Positions 1-9,367 of a DNA stretch of 40,681 nucleotides are shown piece by piece. How positions within the stretch are numbered: position 1 is the first letter of the stretch; each line of letters begins with the position of its first letter. The notes beneath the pieces are model-generated. The model was not told the DNA's origin and made no database searches. It saw nothing but the letters and a program-made list of their open reading frames with translations. Location: positions 1-40,681 of the forward strand of contig WHTC01000006.1 of assembly GCA_009379795.1 (NCBI GenBank), read 5' to 3'. The position numbers were made by a program, and so were the translations under genes. Source of the stretch: Nitriliruptorales bacterium (GTDB taxonomy: Bacteria; Actinomycetota; Nitriliruptoria; Euzebyales; Egibacteraceae).

Positions 1-276
1 GCGGTCCTTGACGCCCGCGAGGCGGCACGGCTGTTGGTGGCTCGGCCCGACGGATCGCTGCGCCGAGCGTCCGGCGTGCCGGTGCCGGTGATCCTGATGG
101 GATCCGGACCGCTCGACGGAGCGGGTGCGCACCGCCTGCTCGGCAGGGTGCCCGCCGGTTGGCTGCCCGCCTCGGCCAGGGTGGCACGCGCCGGGCTGGC
201 GGGCCGGGTCCCCTCGAGCCTCCCGGGCAGCTGGATCGCGGCACTGCGCGGGCTGCTCGCGCGGGTGCGGCCGTGA
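1..276 (+). CDS. C-terminal part of a protein truncated by the window edge; possibly CpaE/TadZ/Ssd-like by position upstream of tadA
   Basis: Frame 1 is open from base 1 to TGA at 274-276. Its stop overlaps the GTG start of the TadA ATPase (GTGA). Family assignment rests on position only. Confidence 0.45.
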   Translation, partial: AVLDAREAARLLVARPDGSLRRASGVPVPVILMGSGPLDGAGAHRLLGRVPAGWLPASARVARAGLAGRVPSSLPGSWIAALRGLLARVRP

Positions 277-1445
277 GCACCCGCACGGGCGCCATGCCCG
301 CGGCCCGCGGCCTGGCCGGCGAAGCGCTCGATCTCCTGCGGCGGCGGGTGGCCGAGGACCCGCTGGTGGACGCGGCACCTGAGGGACCCGGCCGTCTTGC
401 GGCGATCCGCAGCGCAGTCGCCCGCACCGTACGGGAGCAGGGGGTACTGCTGCCGCCGGGGGCCCTGGCCTCGCTGGTGCGCGATCTCGCTGACGCGCTG
501 GCCGGCCTGGGGCCGGCGCAGGCGCTGTTGCGGGATCCCCAGGTGACCGATGTGATGATCAACGGCCCCGACGAGGTCTGGGTCGAGCGCGCTGGGCGGC
601 TGGAGCGCACCGGCGTGCGCTACCTCGACGCCGAGGCGCTCCGCGCCGCCGTGCAGCGCGTGGTCGGCCCGCTGGGGCTGCGCTTCGACCGGGCGCGGCC
701 CTACGTGGACGCCAGGCTGGCCGACGGCAGCCGCCTGCATGCGCTGCTGCCCCCACTGGCGCCGGACGGGCCGGTGGTCACCATCCGCAAGTTCTCCGCC
801 GTGGCGCTGGCCTGGGACGACCTCGCGGAGTTCGACGCCGTGCCCGAGGAGGCCGCCGCGCTGTTGCGCACCGCGGTGAGCGAGCGTCGGGCACTGGTGA
901 CCTGCGGGCGGACCGGCACCGGGAAGACAACGTTGCTGAACCTCCTGCTCAGCGAGGTCGGCGACCGGGAGCGGGTGGTCGTGATCGAGGACGCACCGGA
1001 ACTGCGCCCACGCTGCGCCCACGCCGTCCGGCTGGAGACACGTCCCCCCAATGCCGAGGCCGCCGGCGAAGTGACCGTCCGTGACCTGGTCCGCCAAGCG
1101 CTTCGGATGCGCCCTGACCGGATCGTGGTCGGCGAGGTGCGCGGACCGGAGTTGGTCGACGTACTCGCCGCGCTGGCTACAGGACATGAGGGCTGCATGA
1201 CGACCCTGCACGCTCGCGCCGCCGACGAGGCACTGGTCCGTCTGGAGGGGATGGCCCTGCTGGCCGGGCTGCCCCTGGAGGCGGCTCGGGGCCAGATAGA
1301 GGTGGGGATCGACCTGCTCGCCGTCCTCTCGCGGGGACCGGAGCAGCAGCGGGGACTGGTGCAGATCGCCGAGGTGCAACGCCGGGCTGATGGGCGCGGG
1401 CCGTTGCGGGTTGTCGAGTGCTGGCGCCGGGAGGGCTGGAGATGA
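273..1445 (+). CDS. tadA: Tad pilus assembly ATPase, TadA/CpaF family
   Basis: Contains GRTGTGKTTLLNLLL (Walker A), VVVIEDAPELRP, RMRPDRIVVGEVRGPE and ATGHEGCMTTLHA (secretion ATPase signatures). GTG start at 273. Confidence 0.9.
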   Translation: MSTRTGAMPAARGLAGEALDLLRRRVAEDPLVDAAPEGPGRLAAIRSAVARTVREQGVLLPPGALASLVRDLADALAGLGPAQALLRDPQVTDVMINGPDEVWVERAGRLERTGVRYLDAEALRAAVQRVVGPLGLRFDRARPYVDARLADGSRLHALLPPLAPDGPVVTIRKFSAVALAWDDLAEFDAVPEEAAALLRTAVSERRALVTCGRTGTGKTTLLNLLLSEVGDRERVVVIEDAPELRPRCAHAVRLETRPPNAEAAGEVTVRDLVRQALRMRPDRIVVGEVRGPELVDVLAALATGHEGCMTTLHARAADEALVRLEGMALLAGLPLEAARGQIEVGIDLLAVLSRGPEQQRGLVQIAEVQRRADGRGPLRVVECWRREGWR

Positions 1446-2734
1446 ATGGCCTGGCGATCCGGCGGGTCCCGCTTGGCCGCTCCGGCCGGGTCGCGTCCTC
1501 CCGTGGCCGCCGCGCTCGGCATGACCGGTCGGCCCAGAGCCATGCCCACACCGCGCTCCTGGTCGAGGTGCGTGCGGCGCTTGCCGCCGGCGCCGCACCC
1601 GGCACCGCGCTCATCGCCGGCGTGGACGCCCATCCCGCACCTCCCGCCCCGCTCCGGGAGACGGCCGACGCCATCCGACTCGGTCGTTCGCTGATGGATG
1701 CGGCCGCGGAGATCCACACCGGCGACGCTGGGCTCGACCTGCTGGTGCGGGCGCTCGGTGTGGCGGAGCGCAGCGGTGCCGGGGGAGTGGCCGGGGTCGA
1801 TCAGGCGCTGGCAGCCGCCTCCGATGAGGCCGAAACCGCTCGCCGCCTGCGGGTGAAGACGGCTCAGGCTCATGGCACCGCTGGCGTGCTCACGGTCCTG
1901 CCGGTGGTGGCCTGGCTGCTGTTCGTCGTGCTCGACCCGGCCATGCTCGGCTTCTACGTCACGCCGGTGGGGGCGCTGTCCGGCGTGCTGGCGCTGGCGC
2001 TGGCCATCGCCGGACGCTGCTGGTCCACCCGCATCGTCCGGCAGGGCAGTCAGGCCGCAGCCGAGGCGGATCCCCTGCACCCGCCACCGCCCCGGCCCGA
2101 TGTCGCCCGCGCGGTTGCGCTGGCGGCCCCCGGCTTCCTGGTCGTCGCCGTGGGCGCGGGATTCCTCGCCGGCGCAGCCGTCGCAGCGGCCATCCTGCTC
2201 GTCGGGTTGCGCCGTCCGGCGGCCGCTGGCGCGCGCTCGGGGACGGCCGGTCCCGGTGCTACAGCGGCGGCCTCGCCGCCGGGCAAGGGAGCCGTGTCCG
2301 AGCCCGACCGGCGGCCCGGCGGGGCTGCGGAGACGGTGGAGTTGGTGGCGGTCGCGCTCGCCGCCGGCCTGCCCCCGGCCGGGGCGATCGATCTCGTCGC
2401 GCTGCTGGCCCCCAGCGCCGCGCGCCCGCTGCTCACCGCCGCGGGCAGCCGTCTCCGCGCCGGATGGGAGCCTGCTGAGGTCTTATCCGGGACCGGCCTC
2501 GCGCCGCTCGGCGCGGTGCTGGGCGCCAGCGAGCGGTGGGGCGCCCCCGCCGAACCGGCGCTACGCCGCCTGGCCGCCGAACTGCGCGCCACCCGCCGTT
2601 CGGCGGCCGAGGAGGCCGCCGAACGCACCCAACTCCATCTCGTCTTCCCCACCACCCTGCTGACCCTGCCCGCGTTCACCATGGGCGTCGTGCCACCGAT
2701 GCTGTGGACGGCGTTCGTGGGTGCGGGTGGCTGA
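1442..2734 (+). CDS. Type II secretion F-domain protein; apparent single-ORF TadB-TadC fusion
   Basis: ATG overlaps the tadA stop. Two T2SSF-like helical modules sit in one uninterrupted ORF, with TM segments VLTVLPVVAWLLFVV, LAAPGFLVVAVGAGFLAGAAVAAAILLV and a C-terminal TM. Confidence 0.75.
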   Translation: MNGLAIRRVPLGRSGRVASSRGRRARHDRSAQSHAHTALLVEVRAALAAGAAPGTALIAGVDAHPAPPAPLRETADAIRLGRSLMDAAAEIHTGDAGLDLLVRALGVAERSGAGGVAGVDQALAAASDEAETARRLRVKTAQAHGTAGVLTVLPVVAWLLFVVLDPAMLGFYVTPVGALSGVLALALAIAGRCWSTRIVRQGSQAAAEADPLHPPPPRPDVARAVALAAPGFLVVAVGAGFLAGAAVAAAILLVGLRRPAAAGARSGTAGPGATAAASPPGKGAVSEPDRRPGGAAETVELVAVALAAGLPPAGAIDLVALLAPSAARPLLTAAGSRLRAGWEPAEVLSGTGLAPLGAVLGASERWGAPAEPALRRLAAELRATRRSAAEEAAERTQLHLVFPTTLLTLPAFTMGVVPPMLWTAFVGAGG

Positions 2735-2756
2735 AGCGCTGCCAGAAAGGACCGTC

Positions 2757-3044
2757 ATGCACGCCATGACTCGAACCAACCCTGCCGTCGCCACCGTCGT
2801 AGGGGCCCGGATCGCCGGCGCGGATCTGCGCCAGCGCGTCCTCGACGGCGCCGCGCAGCGTCTCGATCGTCTCCGGGACGACGGCGAAACCGGCGCCCAG
2901 GCGGCCGAGTACGCCATGCTCGGTGGCGTCAGCGCCGCCGCGTGCGGTGGGCTCGTCGCGCTGTTCAAGAACAGCGACGTGCTTGAACAGGTGGTGTCGT
3001 CGGTGATCACCGCACTGACCAACACCATCAACACGTGGTTCTGA
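2757..3044 (+). CDS. Flp-family (type IVb) pilin / DUF4244-like protein
   Basis: ETGAQAAEYAMLGGVSAAACGGLVALF carries a G|XXXXEY prepilin cleavage motif followed by a hydrophobic helix. GAAAGG SD-like sequence upstream. Confidence 0.8.
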   Translation: MHAMTRTNPAVATVVGARIAGADLRQRVLDGAAQRLDRLRDDGETGAQAAEYAMLGGVSAAACGGLVALFKNSDVLEQVVSSVITALTNTINTWF

Positions 3045-3478
3045 CACGCCAGGGAGGGGGCGCCGGGCGCACCGGCGCCCCCCGGCCCCCGTGCCCGCCG
3101 GTCCGCCGTCGCCCTGGCCTGGCGGCTGGCGAACGCGGGAGCCAAACCCTCGAGTTCGCGCTGGTCCTGCCTCTAGCGGTGCTGCTGCTCGTCCTCGGGC
3201 TGCACGCCGGCCTGCTCGCGGCGGACCTGGTGGCCGCGCAAGGGCTGGCGCGCGAGGCGGCCAGGATGGCCGCGGTCGCCGATGACGACACGGTCAACGC
3301 CGCGCTGGCGGCGGCCGCTGGGCGGCAACCGGTCGGATTGGCGCTGCGACCCCAGAGCCCACGACGGCCAGGAACCTTCGTCACGGCGGAGGTGCGCCTG
3401 CGCAGCCGAGCCTTCCGGGCGTTCGGTCAGGAGGTCTGGCTTCCAGCGACCGCGACCATGCGAACGGAGTCGGCATGA
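3035..3478 (+). CDS. TadE-like pseudopilin
   Basis: GERGSQTLEFALVLPLAVLLLVLGLHAGLLAADLVAAQGLAREAARMAAV: TadE motif with G|XXXXEF. Start overlaps the flp stop. Confidence 0.8.
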   Translation: MVLTRQGGGAGRTGAPRPPCPPVRRRPGLAAGERGSQTLEFALVLPLAVLLLVLGLHAGLLAADLVAAQGLAREAARMAAVADDDTVNAALAAAAGRQPVGLALRPQSPRRPGTFVTAEVRLRSRAFRAFGQEVWLPATATMRTESA

Positions 3479-3975
3479 CCCGGGCCCGGCCCCGCGGCCG
3501 GACTGCGCTGGCCGACGAGCAGGGCGCGGTCGCGCTGTTGGTGCTTATGGCCATGTTCGTACTGTCGGCGGCCGGTCTGGTGGTGCTCGGTGCCGTTACC
3601 GATCTGGCGGTGACGGCAGCCCGGGCCCGGACGGCGGCGGACTCCGCGGCGCTCGCCGCAGTCGGGGCGACCCCGCTGCTCGGCGGTGACGGGGATACCT
3701 GCGCCGCCGCGTCCGACGCGGCGGAGGCCAACAACGGGCGATTGGTGCGCTGCGAGTCCGCAGGTGCACCGGGAGCGAGCGGCGCCACCGGCTCCGGGGT
3801 GCTGGTCGAAGTCGCCGTGGCTCCTGACCGGCAACTGGTCAGGACGCTGGCAGGCGACATTCAGGCCAAGGCAGCCGCCGGCCTCCGGCCCACATCCGGC
3901 CCGACGCTCCCCGTCCCCACGGATGACGCCCAGTCTCCGGCACCCCTCCAACGCCCGGCGGTAGCGCCGGACTAA
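3475..3975 (+). CDS. Rv3654c-like secretion/TadG-like protein
   Basis: EQGAVALLVLMAMFVLSAAGLVVLGAVTDLAVTAARARTAADSAALAA. ATGA overlap with the upstream tadE-like gene. Confidence 0.75.
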   Translation: MTRARPRGRTALADEQGAVALLVLMAMFVLSAAGLVVLGAVTDLAVTAARARTAADSAALAAVGATPLLGGDGDTCAAASDAAEANNGRLVRCESAGAPGASGATGSGVLVEVAVAPDRQLVRTLAGDIQAKAAAGLRPTSGPTLPVPTDDAQSPAPLQRPAVAPD

Positions 3976-3995
3976 GATGCGAGCGTGGGTGTCGA

Positions 3996-5153
3996 GTGGG
4001 AGGCCGGAGCAGGGGTGCGGCTCTGCTGGCGTCCGGCGCGGGCTTGGACGCCGTGAGCGGCGCGCAGGGTGAGGCCGCTGCGGCAGCGGCGGCGGGGGGT
4101 GGGGATCTGCTGGGGGGCGGCCAGTTACCGGGGTTGCGGATCGACGCGGTGACACCGTGGCTGGCCGATCATGTCGGGCTGAGCCCACCGCTTCGCTTCC
4201 AGCGCATCAGCGGCGGCCGTTCCAACCTCACGTTCAAGGTCGCTGACGTCGAAGGCCGGACCCGAGCGTTGCGGCGCCCGCCGGTGTCAGGCGTTCTGCC
4301 GTCGGCGCACGACATGGGCCGGGAGTACCGCGTCTGCCGCGCCCTGCGAGGCACGGCGGTGCCGGCCCCCGAGGCGCTGGCTTTCTGCGACGACCCAAAG
4401 GTCACCGGTGCGCCCTTCTGGGTGATGGACTTCATCGAGGGCCAGGTGGTGCGCGACGAACTCACTGCCTCGCGCCTGTTCGACCCGTCCCAGCGCCGCG
4501 CGCTCGGCCTCGCCGTCGTAGACACCCTGGCCGACATTCACGCGGTGGACCTGGACGCCGTTGGGCTCCGCGATCTGGGCAGGGGGGAGGACTACGTGGG
4601 CCGCCAACTCCGACGCTGGCACCGGCAGTGGGAGCAGTTCCGGATCCGGCCGCTGCCCATCCTGCAGGAGACGCACGACGTCCTGGTCGACGCGGCGCCA
4701 CCACCGGGAGAGATCACCCTGGTGCACGGCGACTACCGCTTGGCCAACGTGCTGGTCTCACTGACGGGCGAGATCCGCGCGGTCCTGGACTGGGAGTTGT
4801 GCACCCTCGGCGACCCGCTGGCCGATCTCGGCCTCACCCTGGCCTATTGGAACGAACCCGACGACGAGTTGCAACCACTCGGCTCCGCCCCCACGTCCGC
4901 ACTGGGCTTCCCGTCCCGCCGGGACGTGCTCGCCCGCTACGCCAAGCGCACCGGCCGCGACGTCAGCAAGGCCGCCTTCTACCTGGCGCTGGGCTACTGG
5001 AAGCTCGCCGTCGTGCTGGAAGGAGTGCACACCCGGGAGCGCAGCGGCGCCTACGGTGATCAGCGGCACACCGACGAGGATCCCTTCCCCCCGGTCACCG
5101 AGGACCTGGCGACCGCCGCCCTGCGGGTCTGCGCCGACCCCCAGTTGCTCTGA
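3996..5153 (+). CDS. Phosphotransferase family (APH/ACAD10-like) protein
   Basis: Motifs ISGGRSNLTFKV, LVHGDYRLANVLV and AVLDWELCTLGDPLADLG. Exact start uncertain (GTG 3996 or a later GTG). Confidence 0.85.
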   Translation: MGGRSRGAALLASGAGLDAVSGAQGEAAAAAAAGGGDLLGGGQLPGLRIDAVTPWLADHVGLSPPLRFQRISGGRSNLTFKVADVEGRTRALRRPPVSGVLPSAHDMGREYRVCRALRGTAVPAPEALAFCDDPKVTGAPFWVMDFIEGQVVRDELTASRLFDPSQRRALGLAVVDTLADIHAVDLDAVGLRDLGRGEDYVGRQLRRWHRQWEQFRIRPLPILQETHDVLVDAAPPPGEITLVHGDYRLANVLVSLTGEIRAVLDWELCTLGDPLADLGLTLAYWNEPDDELQPLGSAPTSALGFPSRRDVLARYAKRTGRDVSKAAFYLALGYWKLAVVLEGVHTRERSGAYGDQRHTDEDPFPPVTEDLATAALRVCADPQLL

Positions 5154-5164
5154 GGTCGCCCTTC

Positions 5165-7651
5165 TCAGGCAGGCGCCGGCTGCCGTAGGCCGCTCGCACG
5201 CTCGGTCAGCACGGCGCGCAACAGCGCGACCGCGCCGGCTTTGTCCAGCGGTTCGTTGCCGTTGCCGCATTTTGGTGACTGCACACACGACGGGCATCCC
5301 GTAGCGCACTGGCAGGCGTGGATCGCCGATAGGGTCGCACGAAGATGGGCGTCGTCGCTGCGGAACCCGCGCTCGGTGATGCCCGCCCCACCGGGATAGC
5401 CGTCGTAGATGAAGATCGTGGGCAGCCCCGTGTCGGGATGCCACGCCGTGGAGACGCCGCCGATGTCCCAGCGGTCGCACATGGCGAACAGCGGGAGCAG
5501 GCCGATGGCGGCGTGTTCGGCCGCGTGGGCCGCGCCGGGAACGCGCACCTGGTCGATGCCCGCGACAGCCAGCACATCGGAGGGGATGGTGAGCCACAAC
5601 GCCTGCGTGACGAGGTGCAGCGGCGGCAGGTCGAGTTCGACGATCCCCAGGGACTCGCCGCTGGACAGCCGGCGCCGCTCGTAGGCCAGGACCCGGTTCG
5701 ACACCTCGACCCTTCCCCGAACGAAACGGCAGCGCCCCCAGTCGACGGACTCGGTGACCGCCAGCACCGAGATGTCGGTGTCGCTGCGGGGCTGCGTGTA
5801 CTCGTCGCCGGTGAACATCCTCGCCACCGCCACCCGCTCGCGCAGATCCAGGCGCTCGATGCGGTAGGACTGGCCCTGGTGCAGGTACACCGCACCCTCG
5901 TGGACCGTGCGGTAGGCGCGTGATTCGTCCACGTCGCCGATCAGCGCTCCGGTCATGCCGTCAACGATCTGGAACGGTGAGCCTCCGGCGCTGCGGATCG
6001 ACACTCCCGCAGCCGGCGACCCCCGTCCCGACCAGTAGAAGCGACCACCACGCTCCCGCAGCCGGCCCGCGCCCACCTCACCGTCGAGATGGCCGGCCAC
6101 ATCGGGGCGGGGGCCACCGGGAGTGCCGAAGACCTCCTCCTCGGCATCGAGCGGCAGTTCCCATGCCGCGCAGCGCAGATGCGGCAGCAGGATGTAGGGG
6201 TTGGTGAGGTCTACCACGGCCGACTCCAGCGGCCGCCCCCACAGCTGGTCCGGGTTGCTGAGCAGGTAGTGGTCGAGGGGGTTGTCGTCGGCGACGAACG
6301 TCACGACCGCCTCCTGGCCCCGGCGCCCGGCGCGGCCCGCCTGCTGCCACAGGGAGGCCAGGGTGCCCGGCCATCCGGCGATGATGACCGCGTCGAGCGT
6401 GCCGACGTCCATCCCCAGCTCCAGCGCGTCCGTGGTCGCCACGCCGTACAGCGATCCGTCCTGCAAGCCCCGCTCGACCGCCCGCCGCTCGCTCGCGAGG
6501 TAACCGGCGCGATACGCCATCACCCTGTCGTCGAGCCCCGCCGGGGCCAGCAGCCGCCGGGTCTGCGTGGCGACGACCTCGGCACCCTTGCGAGAACGCA
6601 CGAAGGCGAGCGTCGCGACCTGCGCCTGGATGAGCCCAGCCAGCAGGTCGGCGCTTTCGGCCAGGGTCGACCGGCGCCCTCCCTGATCGGTGTCCCCCAG
6701 AGGCGGTTCCCACAGCCCGAAGGTGACCGGTGGTTTGGGTGACCCGTCGCGGACGACCTCGACGACGTCGAGTCCGGACAGGTTGCGCGCGTGCTCGCCC
6801 GCGTTGCCGATCGTGGCGGAGGCGAACACGAAGCAGGGCGACCCGGTACCCGCGCCCCGAGGCTCCCCGTCGTCCCTTATGCGCAGATCATCAGCCGGAT
6901 CCTCGGCGAGCCCATCGCGGGACCCGCCCGCACCCCTGCCCCGGCCACCGGCCCAGGCGGTGCGCCCACTCCGTCCCAGCAACGCTGTGGACGGAGTGGA
7001 GTAGTAGGCGCACAGGCGCCGCAGCCGCCGCAGGATCGCCGCGACGTGCGATCCGAACACCCCGCGGGCGACATGGCACTCGTCCACCACCACGAGCGCC
7101 AGCCGGTGCAGGAAATCCCCCCACCGCCGGTGTCCCGGCAGCAGCCCAGCGTGGAGCATGTCGGGGTTGGTCAACACCACGTTGGCGGTCCGCCGGATGG
7201 CCTCGCGTTCCCCGGCGGGTGTGTCGCCGTCGTAGGTCGCCGCGCGGATGTGCGGCAGCCGGAAGGCACGCAGCGCCCGCAACTGGTCGTTGGCCAGCGC
7301 CTTGGTCGGTGCGAGGTACAGCGCGGTCGCCTTGTCGTCGGTCAGCAGCCGCTCCAGCAACGGCAGCTGGTAGCACAGGCTCTTCCCGCTGGCGGTGCCG
7401 GTGGCCACGACCACGTGCCGACCCGCACGAACGTGCTCCAGCGCCTCGGCCTGGTGGCGGTACAGCCGGTCCAGACCTGCTAGCCGGAGCCGGTCAGCCA
7501 CCAGCGACGGGAGATCGTCTGGCAGATCGACGAGATCGGCCCGACGGGCCGGCAGGCGCTGCACGTGGGTCAGGCGGGGGCGCCTGTCCGCGGCCGGCAG
7601 CGCCGCGGTGAACTCCTCATCGAGCCGGTGCAGCAAGGCCTGGCTGTCCAC
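5165..7651 (-). CDS. DEAD/DEAH-box helicase with C-terminal DUF1998-like cysteine cluster (Rv3649/MrfA-like)
   Basis: ATGTASGKSLCYQLPLL, VVVDECH, FASAT, QQAGRAGRRGQ; C-terminal CQCATGCPSCVQSPKCG. GTG start at 7651. Confidence 0.9.
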   Translation of the reverse strand: MDSQALLHRLDEEFTAALPAADRRPRLTHVQRLPARRADLVDLPDDLPSLVADRLRLAGLDRLYRHQAEALEHVRAGRHVVVATGTASGKSLCYQLPLLERLLTDDKATALYLAPTKALANDQLRALRAFRLPHIRAATYDGDTPAGEREAIRRTANVVLTNPDMLHAGLLPGHRRWGDFLHRLALVVVDECHVARGVFGSHVAAILRRLRRLCAYYSTPSTALLGRSGRTAWAGGRGRGAGGSRDGLAEDPADDLRIRDDGEPRGAGTGSPCFVFASATIGNAGEHARNLSGLDVVEVVRDGSPKPPVTFGLWEPPLGDTDQGGRRSTLAESADLLAGLIQAQVATLAFVRSRKGAEVVATQTRRLLAPAGLDDRVMAYRAGYLASERRAVERGLQDGSLYGVATTDALELGMDVGTLDAVIIAGWPGTLASLWQQAGRAGRRGQEAVVTFVADDNPLDHYLLSNPDQLWGRPLESAVVDLTNPYILLPHLRCAAWELPLDAEEEVFGTPGGPRPDVAGHLDGEVGAGRLRERGGRFYWSGRGSPAAGVSIRSAGGSPFQIVDGMTGALIGDVDESRAYRTVHEGAVYLHQGQSYRIERLDLRERVAVARMFTGDEYTQPRSDTDISVLAVTESVDWGRCRFVRGRVEVSNRVLAYERRRLSSGESLGIVELDLPPLHLVTQALWLTIPSDVLAVAGIDQVRVPGAAHAAEHAAIGLLPLFAMCDRWDIGGVSTAWHPDTGLPTIFIYDGYPGGAGITERGFRSDDAHLRATLSAIHACQCATGCPSCVQSPKCGNGNEPLDKAGAVALLRAVLTERASGLRQPAPA

Positions 7652-7780
7652 CCCGACACCCTAACGTGACCTGGCCTAGTATCTGGAGTTTCGCAGGGCC
7701 GAGGGCAGGGCACACCCAAGCGTGACTCGGCTGGGCTGCCGAGGGTGACCCGTGCAAGTAAGACTGAACAGGAGCGAGGC

Positions 7781-8119
7781 GTGGAATTGACCCTCAACCA
7801 CCGCAAGGAAGGGGACAAGACCGTCCTCGAGGTCGGCGGTGAGGTCGACGTCTACACCGCGCCCAAGCTTCGTGAGAAGCTCGTCGAACTGGTGGGCGAG
7901 GGCCGCTACGACCTCGTGGTGGACATGACCAAGGTCGAGTTCCTCGACTCAACCGGTCTTGGTGTCCTGGTCGGCGGCCTGAAGCGGGTGCGTTCTCACG
8001 ATGGGAGCCTCGCGCTGGTATGCAACCAGGAGCGAATTCTGAAGATCTTCCGCATCACTGGTCTGACGAAGGTCTTCTCCATCTACGACTCCCTCGACGA
8101 GGCGCTGCAGGACGGATAG
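7781..8119 (+). CDS. bldG: STAS-domain anti-sigma factor antagonist, BldG family
   Basis: [81 protein letters not shown] is near-identical to my memory of BldG. GTG start with GGAGCGAGG upstream. Confidence 0.93.
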   Translation: MELTLNHRKEGDKTVLEVGGEVDVYTAPKLREKLVELVGEGRYDLVVDMTKVEFLDSTGLGVLVGGLKRVRSHDGSLALVCNQERILKIFRITGLTKVFSIYDSLDEALQDG

Positions 8120-8574
8120 TGGGCGACGTCGAACTCCACCTACCACCCGACGTCCAGTACGTCGGTCTCGCGCGGCTTGTGGTCTGTGCGGCTGCCCGGC
8201 AGGCCGGGATGAACGGCGAGCGCGTCGAGGACCTGCGGATCGCGGTCAGCGAGGCGACCACGAATGCGGTGGTGGCGCACCGCCGTGTTGGGCAGGTGTC
8301 GCCGGTCGTGCTGCGCTTTGGGGCGACCGATAACGGCGGCTTCGAGGTGACGGTGGTCGACACCGGTCCCGGCTTCCACCCCCTGCCTCCCGAGGCGATG
8401 AACGGGCGGGACTGGGCCATCGAAGGTGGGCTCGGGGTCACCATCATCCGGGGCCTGACCGATGATGTCCGCTTCGTCCGCGACGAGGGGATGCGGGTGT
8501 CCATGAGCTTCGCGATGGACCTGGGTGCCGACGGGGGCGAGGAGCGCAACGGTCGTCACCTGGGTGGTGCCTAG
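8119..8574 (+). CDS. RsbW-like anti-sigma factor (HATPase_c) serine kinase
   Basis: ISEATTNAVVAH-type N-box (AVSEATTNAVVAH), DTGPGF (G1), GGLGVTIIRGLTD (G2). GTG overlaps the bldG TAG stop. Confidence 0.88.
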   Translation: MGDVELHLPPDVQYVGLARLVVCAAARQAGMNGERVEDLRIAVSEATTNAVVAHRRVGQVSPVVLRFGATDNGGFEVTVVDTGPGFHPLPPEAMNGRDWAIEGGLGVTIIRGLTDDVRFVRDEGMRVSMSFAMDLGADGGEERNGRHLGGA

Positions 8575-8658
8575 CGAAGGGGCGGCGCCGCTGGATCGTT
8601 CGACCGGACCGTGGCTGATCTTCGTCGGAACGGCGCTGGCGCTCTAGCATCGTCGAGC

Positions 8659-9276
8659 GTGGATGCTCGACTACGCCAGACGCAGGACGCCTACGACGCC
8701 AACGCCGCGGACTACCAGCGGCGCTGGCGTCAGCACCGGCCCCTCGACGCCATCCGGAAGTTCGCCAGTCGCGTCGGTCGTGGGGGGCGGATCCTGGACG
8801 TGGCCTGCGGCCCCGCCCTTGATGTCCGCCTGCTGCGCGATGGCGGCCTGACCGTCTTCGCGGGCGATCTGTCCCATGAGTCGATGCGACTGGCCAAGAC
8901 GCTGTTCCCCAAGGGCTGCGTGGCGCGCTGGGACTACCGCAACCTCCCGTTCCCGGACCGGGTGTTCGACGGCATCTGGGCATCTGCGGCGCTGCAGCAC
9001 GTCCCCCGGTCACAGGTCCGCCCGGTCCTGGCCGAGTGGCGCCGGGTCCAGGCACGTGGTCCGGTCTTCGTGAGCCTGCGGGAGGGCACGGGCGACCTGG
9101 AGGCGGTCGAGGAGCCCGCCGTCGGTTTGGTCCACGCCACCACCGTCAGCGCCCATGAGTTGAAGGCGCTGCTGGTGGACGCGGGCTACGTCGACGTCGA
9201 GGTGGAGCCCCGGCCTGACCTGCTGGGCCGGACCGACGTGACCTGGCTGTACGGGTTCGGGCGCCTCCCTGGTTGA
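8659..9276 (+). CDS. Class I SAM-dependent methyltransferase
   Basis: GRGGRILDVACGPALDVRLLRDGGLTVFAGDLS (motif I) and FDGIWASAALQHVPR. Confidence 0.85.
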   Translation: MDARLRQTQDAYDANAADYQRRWRQHRPLDAIRKFASRVGRGGRILDVACGPALDVRLLRDGGLTVFAGDLSHESMRLAKTLFPKGCVARWDYRNLPFPDRVFDGIWASAALQHVPRSQVRPVLAEWRRVQARGPVFVSLREGTGDLEAVEEPAVGLVHATTVSAHELKALLVDAGYVDVEVEPRPDLLGRTDVTWLYGFGRLPG

Positions 9277-9367
9277 CTGCGCCCGTCCGGCGAGGGGTAG
9301 CGTGCCACCCGCCGCGGGCACTGTCGGCTGAGCAAGCACGGCCGCGGCAGGAAGCAGGGAGTGCCTG

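Noticed and set aside
8119-8574. bldG/anti-sigma pair as a novel system
   Set aside because: Conserved and well described next to this helicase in Streptomyces; ordinary partner-switching genes.
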